From: Mauremys mutica
Taxonomy: Eukaryota > Chordata > Testudines > Geoemydidae
DNA length: 64,000 bases
Reading direction: 5' to 3'
NCBI RefSeq assembly: GCF_020497125.1
Contig: NC_059075.1
Coordinates: forward strand, 35,748,003 to 35,812,002
Made by a program: the position numbers and the translations under genes. Of this stretch, positions 1 to 12,033 are shown one piece after another; the first letter of the stretch is position 1, and each line of letters starts with the position of its first letter. The notes beneath the pieces are model-generated. The model was not told where the DNA came from, did no database searches, and saw nothing but the letters and a program-made list of their open reading frames with translations.

Positions 1-60
1 CAAACTCCGACTACAGCCAGTGCTTTTAAGCCACAATATGTCTCTGTGTTTTTGTATATG

Positions 61-80
61 AGAGAGAGAGAGAGAGAGAT
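61..80. repeat. (AG)n microsatellite
   Basis: A run of about ten AG units. No gene context. Confidence 0.9.
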
Positions 81-83
81 TCA

Positions 84-335
84 GGCCATGTCTACACTAC
101 AGGCACTACACCTGTACACTACTGAACCTATGCTGCTGTAGCACAGACAATTTGTACAGGAATGGAAGGGTTTTTTCCTTCCTCAAGTGGTGGTAGCTGG
201 GTTGAGAGAGGAATTCTTCTACTGATCTACCTGCATCTACACTGGGAGCATAACAACTGTGCTCAGGGGGGTGGATTTACCCCTGAGTGCTGTAGCTCTC
301 TTGACCTAATTTTTACGTGTAGGGATCAGGCCTAA
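84..335. mobile_element. Harbinger-type MITE
   Basis: The left end reads GGCCATGTCTACACTACAG and the right end, on the other strand, starts AGGCCTGATCCCTACACG, giving imperfect terminal inverted repeats of the same type as the three Harbinger copies in this window. The interior also folds: TGCTGTAGC is present near both ends. There is no coding capacity, so it is read as a non-autonomous deletion derivative. The family assignment rests on end similarity only. Confidence 0.6.
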
Positions 336-416
336 GGGTAAAATTTTCAAATGGACTTAAGTGATTTGGGAACCTAAGTTAGATTTTCAGAAATTACTTA
401 AGCACTTAGGAGTCTA
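336..416. repeat. old two-unit interspersed repeat
   Basis: Two diverged units of about 40 bp occur in direct order, each with an ATTTTCA block followed by ACTTAAG and CTAAG. Related pieces occur at about 3600-3665 and 35995-36050. It is an old dispersed repeat that I cannot name. Confidence 0.4.
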
Positions 417-791
417 AGGCCAAGTCTACACTACAGTTATGTTGACGATCATAAGTTGCTTTAATAACAGTGATTGTGCACGTACACACAACACTCCTTT
501 TGTCAGCAGAGTGTGTGTGTCCACAGTCATTGCTCTTGCTTTGATAGAGAGAGCGTTGCATCATGGGTAGCTATCTCACTGTGCAATTCACAACCCTCTG
601 TCACCCTCTGCCACTGGGAGCACTGGGAACAGAACACAGTGCATCATGGAGACTTCCTGCCATCCCATAATGCAGTTATTTCCATCTCATTATTCCATGG
701 GCTTCCTACTTCATTTTGTGCCATTTTTCTACAGCCCTTGAACCCCCTGTGCCTTCCATCTCTGCCTGACAGCAAGAATCCTGAGCTACTG

Positions 792-1770
792 AGCAGTCTG
801 TGGTGAGCATTCTGAACACAAGGAGGCTGGTCCTGCAATATTTCATGAGCTGCGAAACAGACAGTGAATCGGTGATGCCTGCCCTCCTGTCTGCCATGGA
901 AACAAATAATTCAAGATTGCTGCTGGCGTTCAAAGTACAGCTTGCCATGGTGGACAACTGGTCCTGGACTTGGGACACAAGCACTGAGAGGTGGGATCAC
1001 ATCGTGACGCAAGTATGGGATGGCAAGCAGTGGCTGCAGAACTTTTGGATGCACAGATCCATCTTCCTGGTATGCAGAGCTCACACCACAACTGTGGCAT
1101 AAGGACACCAGAATGAGAGCTGCCCTCATCATGGAAAAGCAAGTGGCAATCACTGTGTTGAAGCTGGAAACTCCAGAGAAAATCAGTTTGGAGATGGCGA
1201 GTCCACCTTGAGGGTTGAGGTGATGCAAGTGTGCAGAGCCATTAATCACCTCCTGCTATGAACGACTGTGACTCTCAGGAATGTGCAGGAAATAATTCAT
1301 GTCTTTGAGGCAAGGGGATCTCTAACAGTGATGGGGCAATAGATGGAAAACATATTCTAATTTGGGCCCCCAATCATAGAATCGGAAGGGACCTTAGCAG
1401 GCCAATGCTCAAACCATTGAGCTATCCCTCCCCCCAGTCATCTTGTGACAGAGTACATCCATCAAAAGGGCTACTTCTCCGAGGTCTCGCAGGTGCTGGT
1501 GGATCACTGGGGCCATTTCAGAGACATCAATCCAGGCTGGTCAGGGAAAATGCATGATGCATACATTTTTCGGAACACTGGACTGTATAGAAAGCTGCAT
1601 GCTGGGACTTTCTTTCCAGACCAGAAGATTCCAGTGGGGGATGTGAAAATGCCAATAGCGATCCTTGGAGACCCTGCCTACCCCTTTCTCCTGTGACTCA
1701 TGAAACCTTACACCCGGAACCTAGACAGCAGCAAGGAGTGCTTCAAAAACAGGCTCAACAGGTGCCCAGT
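792..1770 (+). pseudogene. Harbinger DDE transposase relic
   Basis: This is the remains of a PIF/Harbinger transposase (HARBI1-like DDE_Tnp_4 nuclease family), which cuts and joins the element ends. An N-terminal part (800-1100) carries the family stretch TSTERWDHIVTQVWDGKQWL. A helix-turn-helix-like part around 1085-1180 includes RMRAAL and MEKQVAITVLKLE. The first acidic motif is GAIDGKHI near 1330-1355. The part after the SINE insertion (1445-1696) has VDHWGHF, GKMHDAYIFRN and the second acidic motif GDPAYPF, ending in a stop where intact copies continue into LMKPYT. The third acidic residue (E of the VExAFGRLK motif) is not recognisable. Stops, frameshifts and the SINE make it non-functional. 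Homology to copy 2 (30000-31295) is clear at the motif level. Confidence 0.8.
1374..1438 (-). mobile_element. CR1-tailed tRNA SINE, deleted copy
   Basis: On the minus strand it begins GGGGGGAGGGATAGCTCAAT (tRNA-like head with an A box) and ends GGTCCCTTCCGATTCTATGA (CR1-like tail), with the middle of the SINE missing. It lies between the first and second acidic motifs of the copy 1 transposase. Flanking CCCCAATCAT and CCCCAGTCAT may be its target duplication. Confidence 0.7.
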
Positions 1771-1974
1771 AATGTGTCTTTATGTGATGCATTTATGTTA
1801 TTGCATTAGTCCAGGCAATGTTTACTTGCCACCTTGAATGACCCCTGTAGTGCTTCCTTCCTGAGTGTTAATTATACTAAGCAAAGATTCCTACCTATAG
1901 CCACTATATTTCCAAGTTAGTGCTGACCAATGTGTGTATGTCACAAAGAAAGACTAATTTTATTTCAAAGACTC

Positions 1975-2840
1975 AAGTGTAATAACAGGACAAAACACAA
2001 ATTTTTGGTCAAACAAAGGACATGACAATGAGGAACAGTCTCACAGTTAGGGCTTTCACAGCTGTGTGTCACTCCAGCTGTCATTGGGAAACCAGTCCCA
2101 GGTACTTTGAGGAGCCGGGAACATGTGAGGAATGTGGTGGGGGAGTTTGCGGAGGTCATGGACCAGAGTTCTGCAACAGCTGCAGGGGGAGTTGTGCATG
2201 GATTGCTAAGGTGGTAAGGTAATGAGGGACTTTGTCATGTCTGTCTGGCCCTCCAGGAGCTTTATCATCCATTCCTACTACTGTGTCCTTTCCAGGCTAT
2301 CGAGCCTCAGTCTTTCATTAATTGTATCCCTCCATGCTCTTGTTTCACTATGTTCTACATCCATTAACTGCAGTACTTCACAAAACATATCCTTCTTACT
2401 CCTCCTGGTTCACCACCTTGTCTGACAGAGGTGCTCCACCAGTGTGGAGGAGTGCATCCTCAAGGACACATCTTCATGTACTAAAGAAACAATGAACAGA
2501 GACAGTATTGTGAGTGCGCTCACAGCCATGAGTTACAAAAGGTACACTCATCTCTTTCTCGTTTTCCCTTGACTAGCCACACTGGTTGGCACAAGCACCA
2601 AATATGATGAGTTCGCCTGCCTCAGCTCTTTGATCTTAGCATGGCTGCATACCCCTCCCATGCCCCTTCTCCTGCATTCCACTAGCAATCAGCCCATAGG
2701 TATCAAAGTTCCTATGGCTGGAGTGAAGCTGTGACTGCACAGACTCCTCTCCCCATAGACTTAGCAGATCCAACAGATCTGGTATGCTCCACGGGGGAGA
2801 CCATATGCTGCAGAAAGCCGGCATGGTCAGCTGGGACAAT
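1975..2840 (-). pseudogene. Harbinger Myb/SANT-like protein relic
   Basis: Read on the minus strand, 2790-2640 encodes a degraded Myb/SANT-like DNA-binding domain: LLSLWGEESVQSQLHSS, then GMQEKGHGRGMQ, close to LIAVWGEESVKAELQSS in copy 3 at 58701. Downstream (about 2440-2160) are pieces such as AWRDTINERLRLDSLER and QTDMTKSL in shifting frames, which fit the coiled-coil C-terminal half usual for these partner proteins. An AATAAA-like signal lies near 1960. In PIF/Harbinger elements the Myb-like protein binds the element ends and helps the transposase into the nucleus. Several stops and frameshifts are present. Orientation is convergent to the transposase. Confidence 0.7.
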
Positions 2841-2852
2841 GCTATTTGATGC

Positions 2853-3041
2853 TGGAGGGATAGCTTAGTGGTTTGAGCATCGGCCTGCTAATAAACCCAG
2901 GGTTGTGAGTTCAATCCTTGATGGGGCCCTTTAGAGAACTGAGGTAAAAATCTGTCTGGGGATTGGTCCTGCTTTGAGCAGGGGGTTGGACTAGATGACC
3001 TCCTGAGGTCCCTTCCAACCCTGATATTCTATGATTCTATG
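2853..3041 (+). mobile_element. CR1-tailed tRNA-derived SINE (turtle Cry type)
   Basis: The head is tRNA-like with an RNA polymerase III A box (TAGCTTAGTGG, 2861-2871) and a B box-like GAGTTCAATCC (2907-2917). The tail TGGACTAGATGACCTCCTGA to CCCTGATATTCTATGATTCT is CR1-like, so the RNA was presumably copied by CR1 reverse transcriptase. SINEs of this build are typical of cryptodiran turtles, which is the main clue to the organism. It lies inside Harbinger copy 1. Confidence 0.85.
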
Positions 3042-3395
3042 AACTGTGCACACTGAGCAAAAGTTCCTGGGCCTTTAAATGGGGGATGGGCACATACCTG
3101 TATACCTTCAGGGCAGCGGAGTTCAAACTGCTGACTAGAGCAGTCCTGATAGGCATTATGGGATACCTCCTGGAGGCCAGTTAGGGTGACTTAACAAAGC
3201 ACAGTGTCTACACTGACACTGCATCATTCTATGTTGCAAAAAGCTCTATGCCGCTCATTGAGGTGGTTTTATTATGTTGGCATAGCAAGGGAGATACATC
3301 GGCGGGAGGAGCATTTCAGTGCGTACATCTCCACTGTTTTGTCAATGAAAGCTGACTTTTGTCAAAAAACTATGTAGTGAAGGCAAGGCCTAAGT

Positions 3396-4282
3396 CTTAT
3401 TGACTTCCCATGGAAGTTAGGGCTAATGTACACAGGGAAAATGGAGCTATTCCTGCATATTTTAGCTCTTCTGGAATAAGTCCTGTGTGGATTTTATTCT
3501 GGACTAATTACTCTCCTATGTGAGCGGTGTGTATCCACATGGAGAACTATTCTGTGATAGCTATTCCCATCAATTTCTGGGTGTTAACGAGCCTTTGGCT
3601 CCTAGTGCCTCAGTCACTTTAGAAAATGGAACTTAGGCTCCCAGGCCACTTTGAAAAATGTACCCTAAATAACTAATGGAAATAACTCCTGGGTAGAAAA
3701 TCATTGTAGGATTTCCGCATGCCCAGGAGGTATATCTCAATAGAAAACCCATTAGGTGAATTTCCTGTTAGCTGCATTGCAGTGTCACTCACAGCATGTT
3801 TTCTATGATAATATATGCATTGCCTGGTACTGTACTTCCTGACAGTGTTGCTAGGGCCTCAGGTTTAACAAAGTGGAAATACAAAAACCTCTATTGAGAG
3901 TTGTCCTTCCCATTTTGTTTCTATCTTAAATGAAATGTGGGGAATGAAAAAAAAATCAATAGTAGTCTTTAATGGAGTTGCAAGAGGCTGTTTGTAATAG
4001 TTTCTGAGCTCTGGTAAGCTAGCCTCTCTAAGCCGCCTTGTTCTTTTTCTCTTAAAATCCCACTTGATTGAAACACCGCTTCTGTTTTGGCACTGCTCTG
4101 GTCTGGCCCTGCCATTCCCATGCAGGGACAATAATTTAAGATTGGCATAAAGAACTAGCCATCAGTTTGGAAGAAACACTGGGGAGAGATGGGTTTTTCT
4201 GGGTGTTTTGAACCACATGATTGTAGCTAAATGCTCCATGTAGGCCCAGGTAGATTGATTCTGCTGTTCTGTGAGTGCTCAA
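3396..4282. other. unique non-coding sequence
   Basis: No gene is recognised. A short piece near 3600-3665 resembles the old repeat at 336-416. The open frame at 3865-4131 (-) has no recognisable domain. Confidence 0.5.
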
Positions 4283-4605
4283 GGTATATCCAAGTAGAAC
4301 ATGCCATCTGTGCTACAGAGTGTGCCAAGGGCATCCACGTAGAACATGGTTGCTAGCAAATGTTTCAGACGCTGCGTATCCAGGTTGAATATATCTGCTG
4401 TGATGCTGAATTCTCTGGGTACATACAAGCAAAACAAAAATGATGTGCTGATACATCTCTCCAGTATGTTAAGACAGGATGTCCCTAATGTTCTGTCAAA
4501 CATTCTAAGTATGTGCAAGTAGAATACACCTGTGTGCTCCTGAATATTCCAGGCATGTTCAGCTGGAACACCTTGTCACTATGCTGTACAGCCTAATATT
4601 CCATG
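4283..4605. repeat. diverged ~45-bp tandem repeat, about 7 units
   Basis: Seven consecutive segments begin near 4283, 4329, 4374, 4419, 4467, 4509 and 4552. Most open with a form of GTATATCCAAGTAGAAC, followed by a TGTGCT-like block and ATTCC/ATTCT near the end. Unit length varies from 42 to 48 bases and identity between units is low, so this is an ancient minisatellite. Units 2, 3, 6 and 7 align best with unit 1. Confidence 0.6.
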
Positions 4606-7432
4606 AAATATTAATGCAACACAGCAGGGACATTCCCCAGGGGTCGCAAGCATCTGCCACATACAAACCAATGCACAGGTGGATGTGGATCTGGATAAGA
4701 TTCTGCAGTTGGGAGTGAGAAAAAATGGAAAATGCTGCCTGTCTTAGGAGCATAAATAACTTCCTCATAGATGGCGCATGACTGTGCTGTTATTAATGTG
4801 ATGATCAAACAACAACCAATCAACAATGGGCTCTTAACTGTCATATTAATTTTCTATTACTGATATTATTTATTAAACTGGGAACCAGAGTAGAATTGTG
4901 CAGCTGGGCAGGGATCAAGACAAAGAAATATTTTTTTGTTTAAATTAGAATTAGTTTGAGGGAGGAGTGACTATGCAGGTAGAGAGACTGAATGGTGAAT
5001 GGTATTTAGCACTTCTGTTAAAAATATCTCTATCATGGAATTTAAAGTTCATATCCAGAGCTGGGTTGAAGCTTGTTAGGTACATAGCTTGAAATTCAAA
5101 TGTCTTTGTTTTCTGTGTACTGCACCTTTAAGTTTCTAAAACAAAACAAAAAACCCTACTGCCTCTTTGCAGAGGCAGCACTGTTTTTTCAGATGTGCTG
5201 TACCCTAGTATAGAGAAGTAAAACACAGTGGGTTCGAGTAAACACTTTTTGTTTGTTCTTTCTTGCTTATCTAAAATACATGCCATTTAAGATTAAAAAT
5301 ATGTGTTTAGCAATTTGTGTATACAAAAACTGCACAGTTCTATTTTTAAAATCAGGGAAGTATATAATAGGTTTCTCTTTTTTTGCAGTCACAATTAAGA
5401 AGAACCTGCTCTCAGTTAGCTTAAGTGATGTGAGACTCTAATGGAGTGCTTAGAAGGCTAACGAGGGAGGGTGGAAGTGCTCCAGGTGAGCTGTATAAAA
5501 GAACAGCTCATTTCACCAGTGCTCCTTTCAGAAACCATACCATGGAGGGATAGTACTAATACACTGAAAGCCTGTGAAACTTACAGGGAATTATACAGAG
5601 GTTAATGCTGGGTTTTAACAGTAGTTGCAGATTTACATCAAGTCTTTTAACTTTAGTGCTAATTAGCATCTGAGAAGGGTTCTAAAAAAAGATAGTGGAA
5701 CAGAACAAGAGCCCTGCCTGTGTAGGTGGATCAGGGAAATATCCTTTTTGGTCTGTGAAAAAGGGAGAGTTTCCAAAGGCTGAAAAATAACCTAATCTCG
5801 GGCAGTCTGATGAAAGGTCAGCTAAACAAGACAGTAGCTGTGATCAAGCTGAAATATTACACAGTACTCCCTCTCTCTTCAAATAAGAGATTGTTGGACT
5901 TTTCTATACTACTATAGGTATTTATTAAGTGCATAAAAGTGGAAGGAATAGAACAGTATGTAAAATCTATTTAAACCATCAAATACTTCTGGGGGAAAAT
6001 GTTTATAGGTTTTCTCTCTGTGACCTATGCTGGAATTCTTAAGTTTACAGATATACTTCTATAACGCACTCCATGCAAACTTGCTTCTTTTACTTTTATA
6101 ATTATATATTAACAGCCCCAACAGTTCTCCAAGACTTTCTGAAGTTTGTTCCCATATCAGTCATTGGGAGGGGGGAAAGAAAGTGGAAATCTGTTGTAAA
6201 CTGAGCAACTCAAAGCTTTATTATTAAGTAACACCATAGCTGCCGGTGGTGACTTCCAGTATGCACAGCTTGCTTTGTGAAGGACACTGGCTCCAAAGAA
6301 TTTGTGCTATAAAGAAATGAACAGATAAGGTGAAGAGAGGACATAAATGCTGACTATTGAATTACATCATGACCTCCTAAAGATACAATGAGAAGTGATG
6401 TAAAACTGCAAAAACAAAACAAAAAAAACCCAGTTATTTTTACATTTATACTGTCTTGCAGAACATTTATAGAAAATCCTTAGCACTGGATATTAAATTT
6501 CTACTACAGAATTCTATAGGATAGTTGCAGAATTCTACCATTTTTTAAGAGTAATTTCTGTAAAACCCTAAAAAAATCTATGTAGACCCCTAGTGGTTAC
6601 ATCACTGTTTGTTTCTACAGAATTTTTTCCATAAAAGGAAAGGTAATCATAATCAAAATCAACGTTTGCCACCAGTTACCACTATCACAAAGTATTGTTA
6701 ATGGCACCACAGGAAAATTGTGGTATTTCAGTCCAGGTGATAAATATTCATAAACAGAATATTTGTAATAGTGTTTGCCGAACCTTCAACAGCTACATCA
6801 AAATAAAGAGGATGATGACTTTGCTTTGTCCAATGTAATATTAAAAATGATCCTGTTTTCTAAAATCATACTTGTCTCCCAGTAACTTTTAAGAGATGTC
6901 ATATTTTGTAGCATCAGTTCAGAATTTCCCCAGGTGTTACTGGGTCTTTATGAGAGAGGCCATGTTTTAAACTACAACTGGTGTCCTTTTGGGAGCGGGA
7001 TGAGAGTGCAACCTCATTGGAGGGCCATGCCATTTGCAAATGACTATTTGTAGATATGCTGGAATTGGACGTAGTCAAGTTGGCTTTCTAAGGTCACCTC
7101 GGGCAGAGGAAGGGGCTATGAGGCCCGTTTTTTGGGCCACACAGCACCACATTGAAATGTTACCCTAGGGGCTGTGCATAAGGAAGTGACCAGACTTCTT
7201 GTACAATTGCTCATGTGACATATTGCAGCACTTGGACTGTTTTAGAAATGTGGCTTTTATTTTTTGTTTTTTTTAAGACTGTGCTCAGTGTAACTATGAA
7301 AACATATTGCACTTAAAAATCATTTTGCTCAGATAAACAAAAGGAAACACCGCGGGTCCGATGGATATAAAGAGGACAGAAAACACAGTCTAAGCTCCAG
7401 ATATCTTTCAGCACTGGAACGGGGGAATTGTA
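4606..7432. other. long unique AT-rich stretch
   Basis: No gene, transposon or structured RNA is recognised. Only short A- or T-rich runs (for example near 6410-6430 and 7258-7275) stand out. Open frames here (4559-4844, 5253-5441) are short and show no domain. Confidence 0.5.
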
Positions 7433-7635
7433 GCCCTAGGCTATCTCTACACTGCACTTTTGTAGGTAAAACTTTTGTCAGTCTGGTGTGTGGACAGCGC
7501 TTTGTTGGTGGGAACTTTGTCGGTGCTGCTTGTTGGGGGTAGTTTTATTTTGCCAGCAAGAGAGCAGCTACACGGGAGACCTTACAGCGGCACAGCTGCA
7601 CTGCTGTAAGGTGTGCAGTGTAGACAAAGCCCTAG
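7433..7635. mobile_element. Harbinger-type MITE
   Basis: The left end GGCTATCTCTACACTGCAC and the right end (other strand) GGCTTTGTCTACACTGCACA form terminal inverted repeats, with CCCTAG at both borders. There is an internal palindrome around CTTACAGC and GCTGTAAG. No coding capacity. Confidence 0.7.
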
Positions 7636-7899
7636 TGGAGTGGTGGTGTTTTATCAGCTGAGCTGAAATTTTTTTCATTTCCTCTATAGCTGAATCTATA
7701 TGGGGGGTGGGGAGGAGGGGCAATATTGATTGGTCATGGAGGTGCAGTATCAGTCCCCAAAGAAATGCCTTTAAAAGGAAAACATATCCTTTCCCTTACC
7801 TACTCCAAATAATCATTCTGTTTCTTTGCTGGGGGTGGGGCTCCCTACAGACACGAGTCAAATAACAATTAGTAATAACATATTTAGTAATAACAAAAT

Positions 7900-8090
7900 A
7901 ACAACAACAATTAATAATACTTAGCTCTTATACAGTACTTTTTAAATCAGTAGATCCTAAAGCAGTTTGGGACTACAGTGTCATTAGCCCCATTTTATAG
8001 AGGGGAAAACGGAGAAACAGGTGAAGTGATTTGCCCAAGGTCATTCAGCAATCCTGAGACAGGTATAGAACCCAGATTAAGAAACTAGAA
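7900..8090 (-). repeat. MIR-type SINE relic
   Basis: The block CCCCATTTTATAGAGGGGAA followed by GTGATTTGCCCAAGGTCATT matches the well-known MIR core on the minus strand. Ancient and diverged. Confidence 0.6.
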
Positions 8091-8225
8091 TGATACAAAA
8101 TTAATATGAGTTCCCTTAAATGAATTAAAAATTGCTAACTGATAGCAAAATGTTAGCAAAATGTTCAAAATGTTAGTTGAAATGAAGAATTCTCTTAGAA
8201 TAGATGTGTTTCTAGTAACTGGTTG

Positions 8226-9197
8226 TTGGCCCTATGATATTCAACAGTTTTATCAGTGACCTAGAAGAAAACACAAAATCATCCCTGATAAAGTTTGCAG
8301 ATGACACAAAGATTGGAGGAGTGGCAAACCAGGAAGAAGACAGGTCATTGATAAAGAGCAATCTGGATTACTTGGTAAATGGAGTATAAGCAAACAATGA
8401 ACATTTTAAATAAGCCTAAATCTGAAGCCATACATCTAGGAAGAATGCAGGCTATGCTTACAGGATGGGGGACTCTATCCTGGGAAGCAGTTACTCTGAA
8501 AAGAACTTGGGGGTCATGGTGGATAATCAGCTGACCAAGAGCATAGTACTGTTCTGTGGCCAAAAGGACTAATACAATCCTTGGATTTATGAACAGAAGA
8601 ATTTCCAGTAGGAAAAATGAGGTTATTTTACTTCTGTATTTGGCATTGATGCAAGCACTGCTGGAATACTGTTTTCACTTCTGGTGTCTATAATTCAAGA
8701 AGAATGTTGTCATATTGGAGAGGGTTCAGACGTGAGCCACAATAATAGTGAAAGGATTAAAGAAAAGGTTGTGCAGTGATAAACTCAAGGAGCTTAATCT
8801 CTTTATTTTAAGACGGGGAAGATTAAGAGATGACTTGATCAGTCTGTAAGTACCTACATGGGGAACAAACAATTGATAATAAAAGTATCTTTAATCTAGC
8901 ACACAAAAAGTATAATAACAAGATCCAATGGCTGGAGGTTGAAACAAGACAGATTCTGAGTGGAAATAAGGTGTAGATTTTTAACAGGGAGGGTAACTGA
9001 TCATTAAAACAACGGACCAAGGGTTGTGGTAAATTATCTATCACTGCCAATTTCTAAATCACAATTGGATTCACCCCCCCCCCAAAAAAGATAAGCTCCA
9101 GTTCAAATAAGAATTACTTCAAGTAAATCCTCTGGCCTGTGTCATATAGGAGGTCAGACTACATGATCACAAAGATCTCTTCTGGCTTTATGATATA
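8226..9197 (+). mobile_element. CR1 LINE, 5'-truncated
   Basis: This is the 3' half of a CR1 non-LTR retrotransposon: the end of the reverse transcriptase (see 8240-8770), then the 3' untranslated part, ending in a CR1-like terminus at about 9130-9197 (GGAGGTCAGACTACATGATC and following). A C10/A6 run lies near 9067. 5' truncation is the usual outcome of target-primed reverse transcription. Confidence 0.85.
8240..8770 (+). pseudogene. CR1 reverse transcriptase fragment
   Basis: The frame contains LIKFADDTKIGGVANQEED, the FADD catalytic box of CR1-type reverse transcriptase, preceded by FYQ.LRRKHKI-type remains of the palm. It continues downstream with NLDYLVNG and, after a frame change, KNLGVMVDNQLTKS, which is typical of the thumb region. 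The upstream fingers and the endonuclease are absent. Stops after LDYLVNGV and in later parts show that it is dead. It would have copied CR1 RNA at a nicked target site. It is the best-preserved CR1 polymerase piece in the window. Confidence 0.75.
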
Positions 9198-9199
9198 TG

Positions 9200-9864
9200 A
9201 ATCTCCTGAATCCCAGCCTAGTTCTCTGTCCACTAACTCAAACCACCTCCTCACAGTCACGGCCTCAGGCACTGTAATGCTCACCAGCTCTATACATGAC
9301 AATGGTATTGTAGGATTGGGAGGACTGCCCATCTTCAAACCCAGCACTTTGGGGGCTTTTCTGTTTGCCCTGTGGAGGATTTTGCAGATAGGGAGCAGTA
9401 GATCTGCTTTGATAGAAATCCACTAGCCATTGCCCCATGCAGAGCACATGTGCAGAAGCACCAGGACCTGTTACAGCCTCAGGGTGCACTTTGTGGTTTA
9501 AAGAGAGTTTTCCTTTCCGCACAGGACCCCATTAAATTTCCACTGCACCAAGCCTAGCTGCCATCTATGGCTGGCGGAATAGAGTTTTGCCTGTGTGATT
9601 AGACACACACATCAGAGGTGTGGATGAGTGGAACTGTTTAGAAACCATGAGAACTAGCTCTGAATCTCAACTCCACATGAGTAACTGAATCTTATCCTGC
9701 AGCAGCTCTCTTCCATATCAGCCATTGCTATATGCACTATAGTGCACTACCTAGTGCAAGTCCCTTTAAATCCATCAGGGGGTTTCAGCAGCTGTGTGTG
9801 CTGGGCTGGCTGCTATTGTAAAATATCATGCACTCTTGAACTTCCTCTGGCTCAAAGGCAAATG
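9200..9864. other. no gene; possible MIR end
   Basis: GAATCCCAGCCTAGTTCTCT just after the CR1 end looks like a MIR 3' part. The rest holds nothing I recognise. Confidence 0.4.
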
Positions 9865-9975
9865 CATTTGGCAGAGTATCAGGAACATAGAAATGTGCCA
9901 TACTGGAGTAGACCTATTGTCCATTCAGTCTGGTATCCTTTCCCAATCTTGGCATGTATCTGTTGATTTGCAGGT
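9865..9975 (-). mobile_element. CR1 3'-end fragment
   Basis: GGAACATAGAAATGTGCCAT to GGTATCCTTTCCCAATCTTG has the form of a CR1 3' end in reverse orientation (not-a-gene). Diverged and short. Confidence 0.55.
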
Positions 9976-11544
9976 GGCTAAGTAATGGGGCAAAGATCTC
10001 AGTGTCAGACGCTGTAAAATGACTGCAGGAAGTTTGAACTGATGTGGGATTAATTGCTTTAGCATAAAAATATAATTCACTGTCACTTCACTTTCAGGAA
10101 TCACGATTTCCAATCTAAATAACTGGCGGTAATAAAAATACCACATTTTTTGAGGAGCAGGTGCTGAACACCGCTCGGCAGTGAGGAATGTCCCACATAA
10201 TGGATATCCTAGTCAGTTCTAACTGTGTGTACATGATGGAGAAGGAAGAGAGACTGTGAGTCTGCAGCAGTATGTTATCCAAACCAAACAGGCTTATTCC
10301 CCAGAAATAATAACAAAATCAGCCGCACAGAACATTGCTTTGCTGGATTTTCTTGAATCCTCTGTTCATCCTTTGAAACAATATAACCTTTTGAAATTCC
10401 TTCTTTTCCATTAAAATCATTGCTAAACTGGGATGAAATGGACCCTTTCAAACTGCACAAAGTTCCCATTTACTGCATGTATTTCATGAAAGGAATTTGG
10501 CTGCTTATGTTAATTTTTATATCTCTGCATCTGCTTCTTCTTTGGTGTCTGTCTGTGCCTCTGCCTCCCTATCTGTATGGATGGTAGGTAGGAAAGACAC
10601 GACATTATGATGCAATATAGGGATTTTCTCAGAAAGAGTTGGGATGGCAGTGTTACTTAGAAGTGGCAAAACCACAAGTGAGTTATGCCATTATACCATC
10701 TCACATGAGCATGCATTCTGTTCATGCCACCTATGTTTCATGAGAGCTAGCCAGTCCTTCCAGGTGCAGAGAGTAGGAGCCAAGTGGACTTAATGTTGTG
10801 GGGAAGGAGTGTGGCAGCAAAGGATCCAGTCCTACCTTCCAGAAACACTAACCTCCTCTGCAAGGCAATTTCTGCTGAGCGGTCCCAGAGTTGCTTGCAC
10901 AAAATTTCCTCTTGCTGGTAGAAAGGTCCTCAAAGCCACCTTGTGCCTCCAAAGGCTGCTCCTTCCAATGGCAGATAGGTGCCATCCCCTAGTAGGTCAA
11001 GCAGGGGTTTGGAGGCTGAAGATAGAGTGGGACAAGAAGAAAAATAGACAATATTCCCTCAGTTAGGCATCTAAGCACCATACACTAAAATCATTATAAA
11101 CCATTGCAATCAAAATACAGAACCAACCAGACCAAATGTTCAGTGCTGCCTGTACCAAAGGATCTGGCTGCAGGGCAAGCTCAGTAGTCCACCAGTCATT
11201 TCAAAAGAGGAATCAATTGACAATAAATAATAAAAAGAGAGCACAAAATGGGAGCAGCAATTTCAAAAAGCTAGGAACAAAGGACAAATATTGAGTGGCT
11301 TTAAGGGCAATGATTGTGGGAGGAAAAATTCTGCTCTTGGATGAAAATGTAATATGCCATTATCCAAGGAAGCACTTTTCCCGACAGGTAATATTTTACT
11401 ATAATTTTCCATAGAACAAATCAATGTTTGATATGGTAAATGCAATATATATTCAATTAAAAAGTATCCAGGTACTGGTGCATTTCTGTGATTGGCTCTA
11501 ACAGCTCATTCAGGCCATTTAATTCATCACAGGGCTCAAGTAGA
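9976..11544. other. unique non-coding sequence
   Basis: No gene is recognised. The frame at 10809-11066 (+, 85 codons) shows no domain and no splice or codon pattern that would support an exon. Confidence 0.45.
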
Positions 11545-12033
11545 CACTACAAGGCCAAATTCTGATTTAAATCTGGAGTAACTACTAATAATAAGAATCC
11601 ATAACTCTTTTTCACCCATACATTGTGAAATGCTTAAATAAAGGTCATTTTACAGATGGGAAACTGAAGAACTGGAAGGGAAGTGACTTGCCCAAGGTCA
11701 CCTAGCAGAGCAGTGGCAGAGTTAGGGTTGTTACCTGTCCATGTTTTGCCAGAGTATCATCCCATTTCTGAAGTAGCTGCCCAGGGAAATCTGTAAGGAT
11801 GGTCAATACACACTGCCAGCTTTCCAGTTTTATGGATCATCCCAGATGTCCTGGGTATTTTTGTACCTCAGATGTGGCAACCCTAGGTAGAGTCATGAAT
11901 TAAACTCGTGTCTCTTGAATCCCAGTCTAGTGCTGTGTCAGTAGAAAACATTGTCTCCTCATTAGTGGAATATACGTCATTTACACTGGTGCAAAATACA
12001 GGAGTAAATCCAGCTCCCATTCCACTGAAGTAA
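11545..12033. repeat. MIR relic with flanking old repeat pieces
   Basis: ATTTTACAGATGGGAAACTG followed by GTGACTTGCCCAAGGTCACC (about 11640-11705) is the MIR core. A matching 3' part (GAATCCCAGTCTAGTGCTGT) lies at about 11918, separated by about 200 bases of other sequence. On both sides (11551-11585 and 11972-12033) are pieces of the old 'ACACTGGTGTAAAT' family described at 36158. Confidence 0.55.

Larger units (their letters stand above)
418..3395 (+). mobile_element. Harbinger transposon copy 1 (relic)
   Basis: The left end (GGCCAAGTCTACACTACAG) and the right end (TAGTGAAGGCAAGGCC) have the inverted-repeat form of the family. Inside lie a transposase relic on + and a Myb/SANT-like relic on -, with their 3' ends facing each other. 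This is the two-gene organisation expected of PIF/Harbinger elements. A SINE fragment (1374-1438) interrupts the transposase and a second SINE (2853-3041) sits 5' of the Myb-like gene. All reading frames are broken, so it is not autonomous. Confidence 0.75.

Noticed and set aside
2853..2920. tRNA gene
   Set aside because: The A and B boxes belong to the tRNA-derived head of a SINE; no acceptor stem closes and a CR1-like tail follows.
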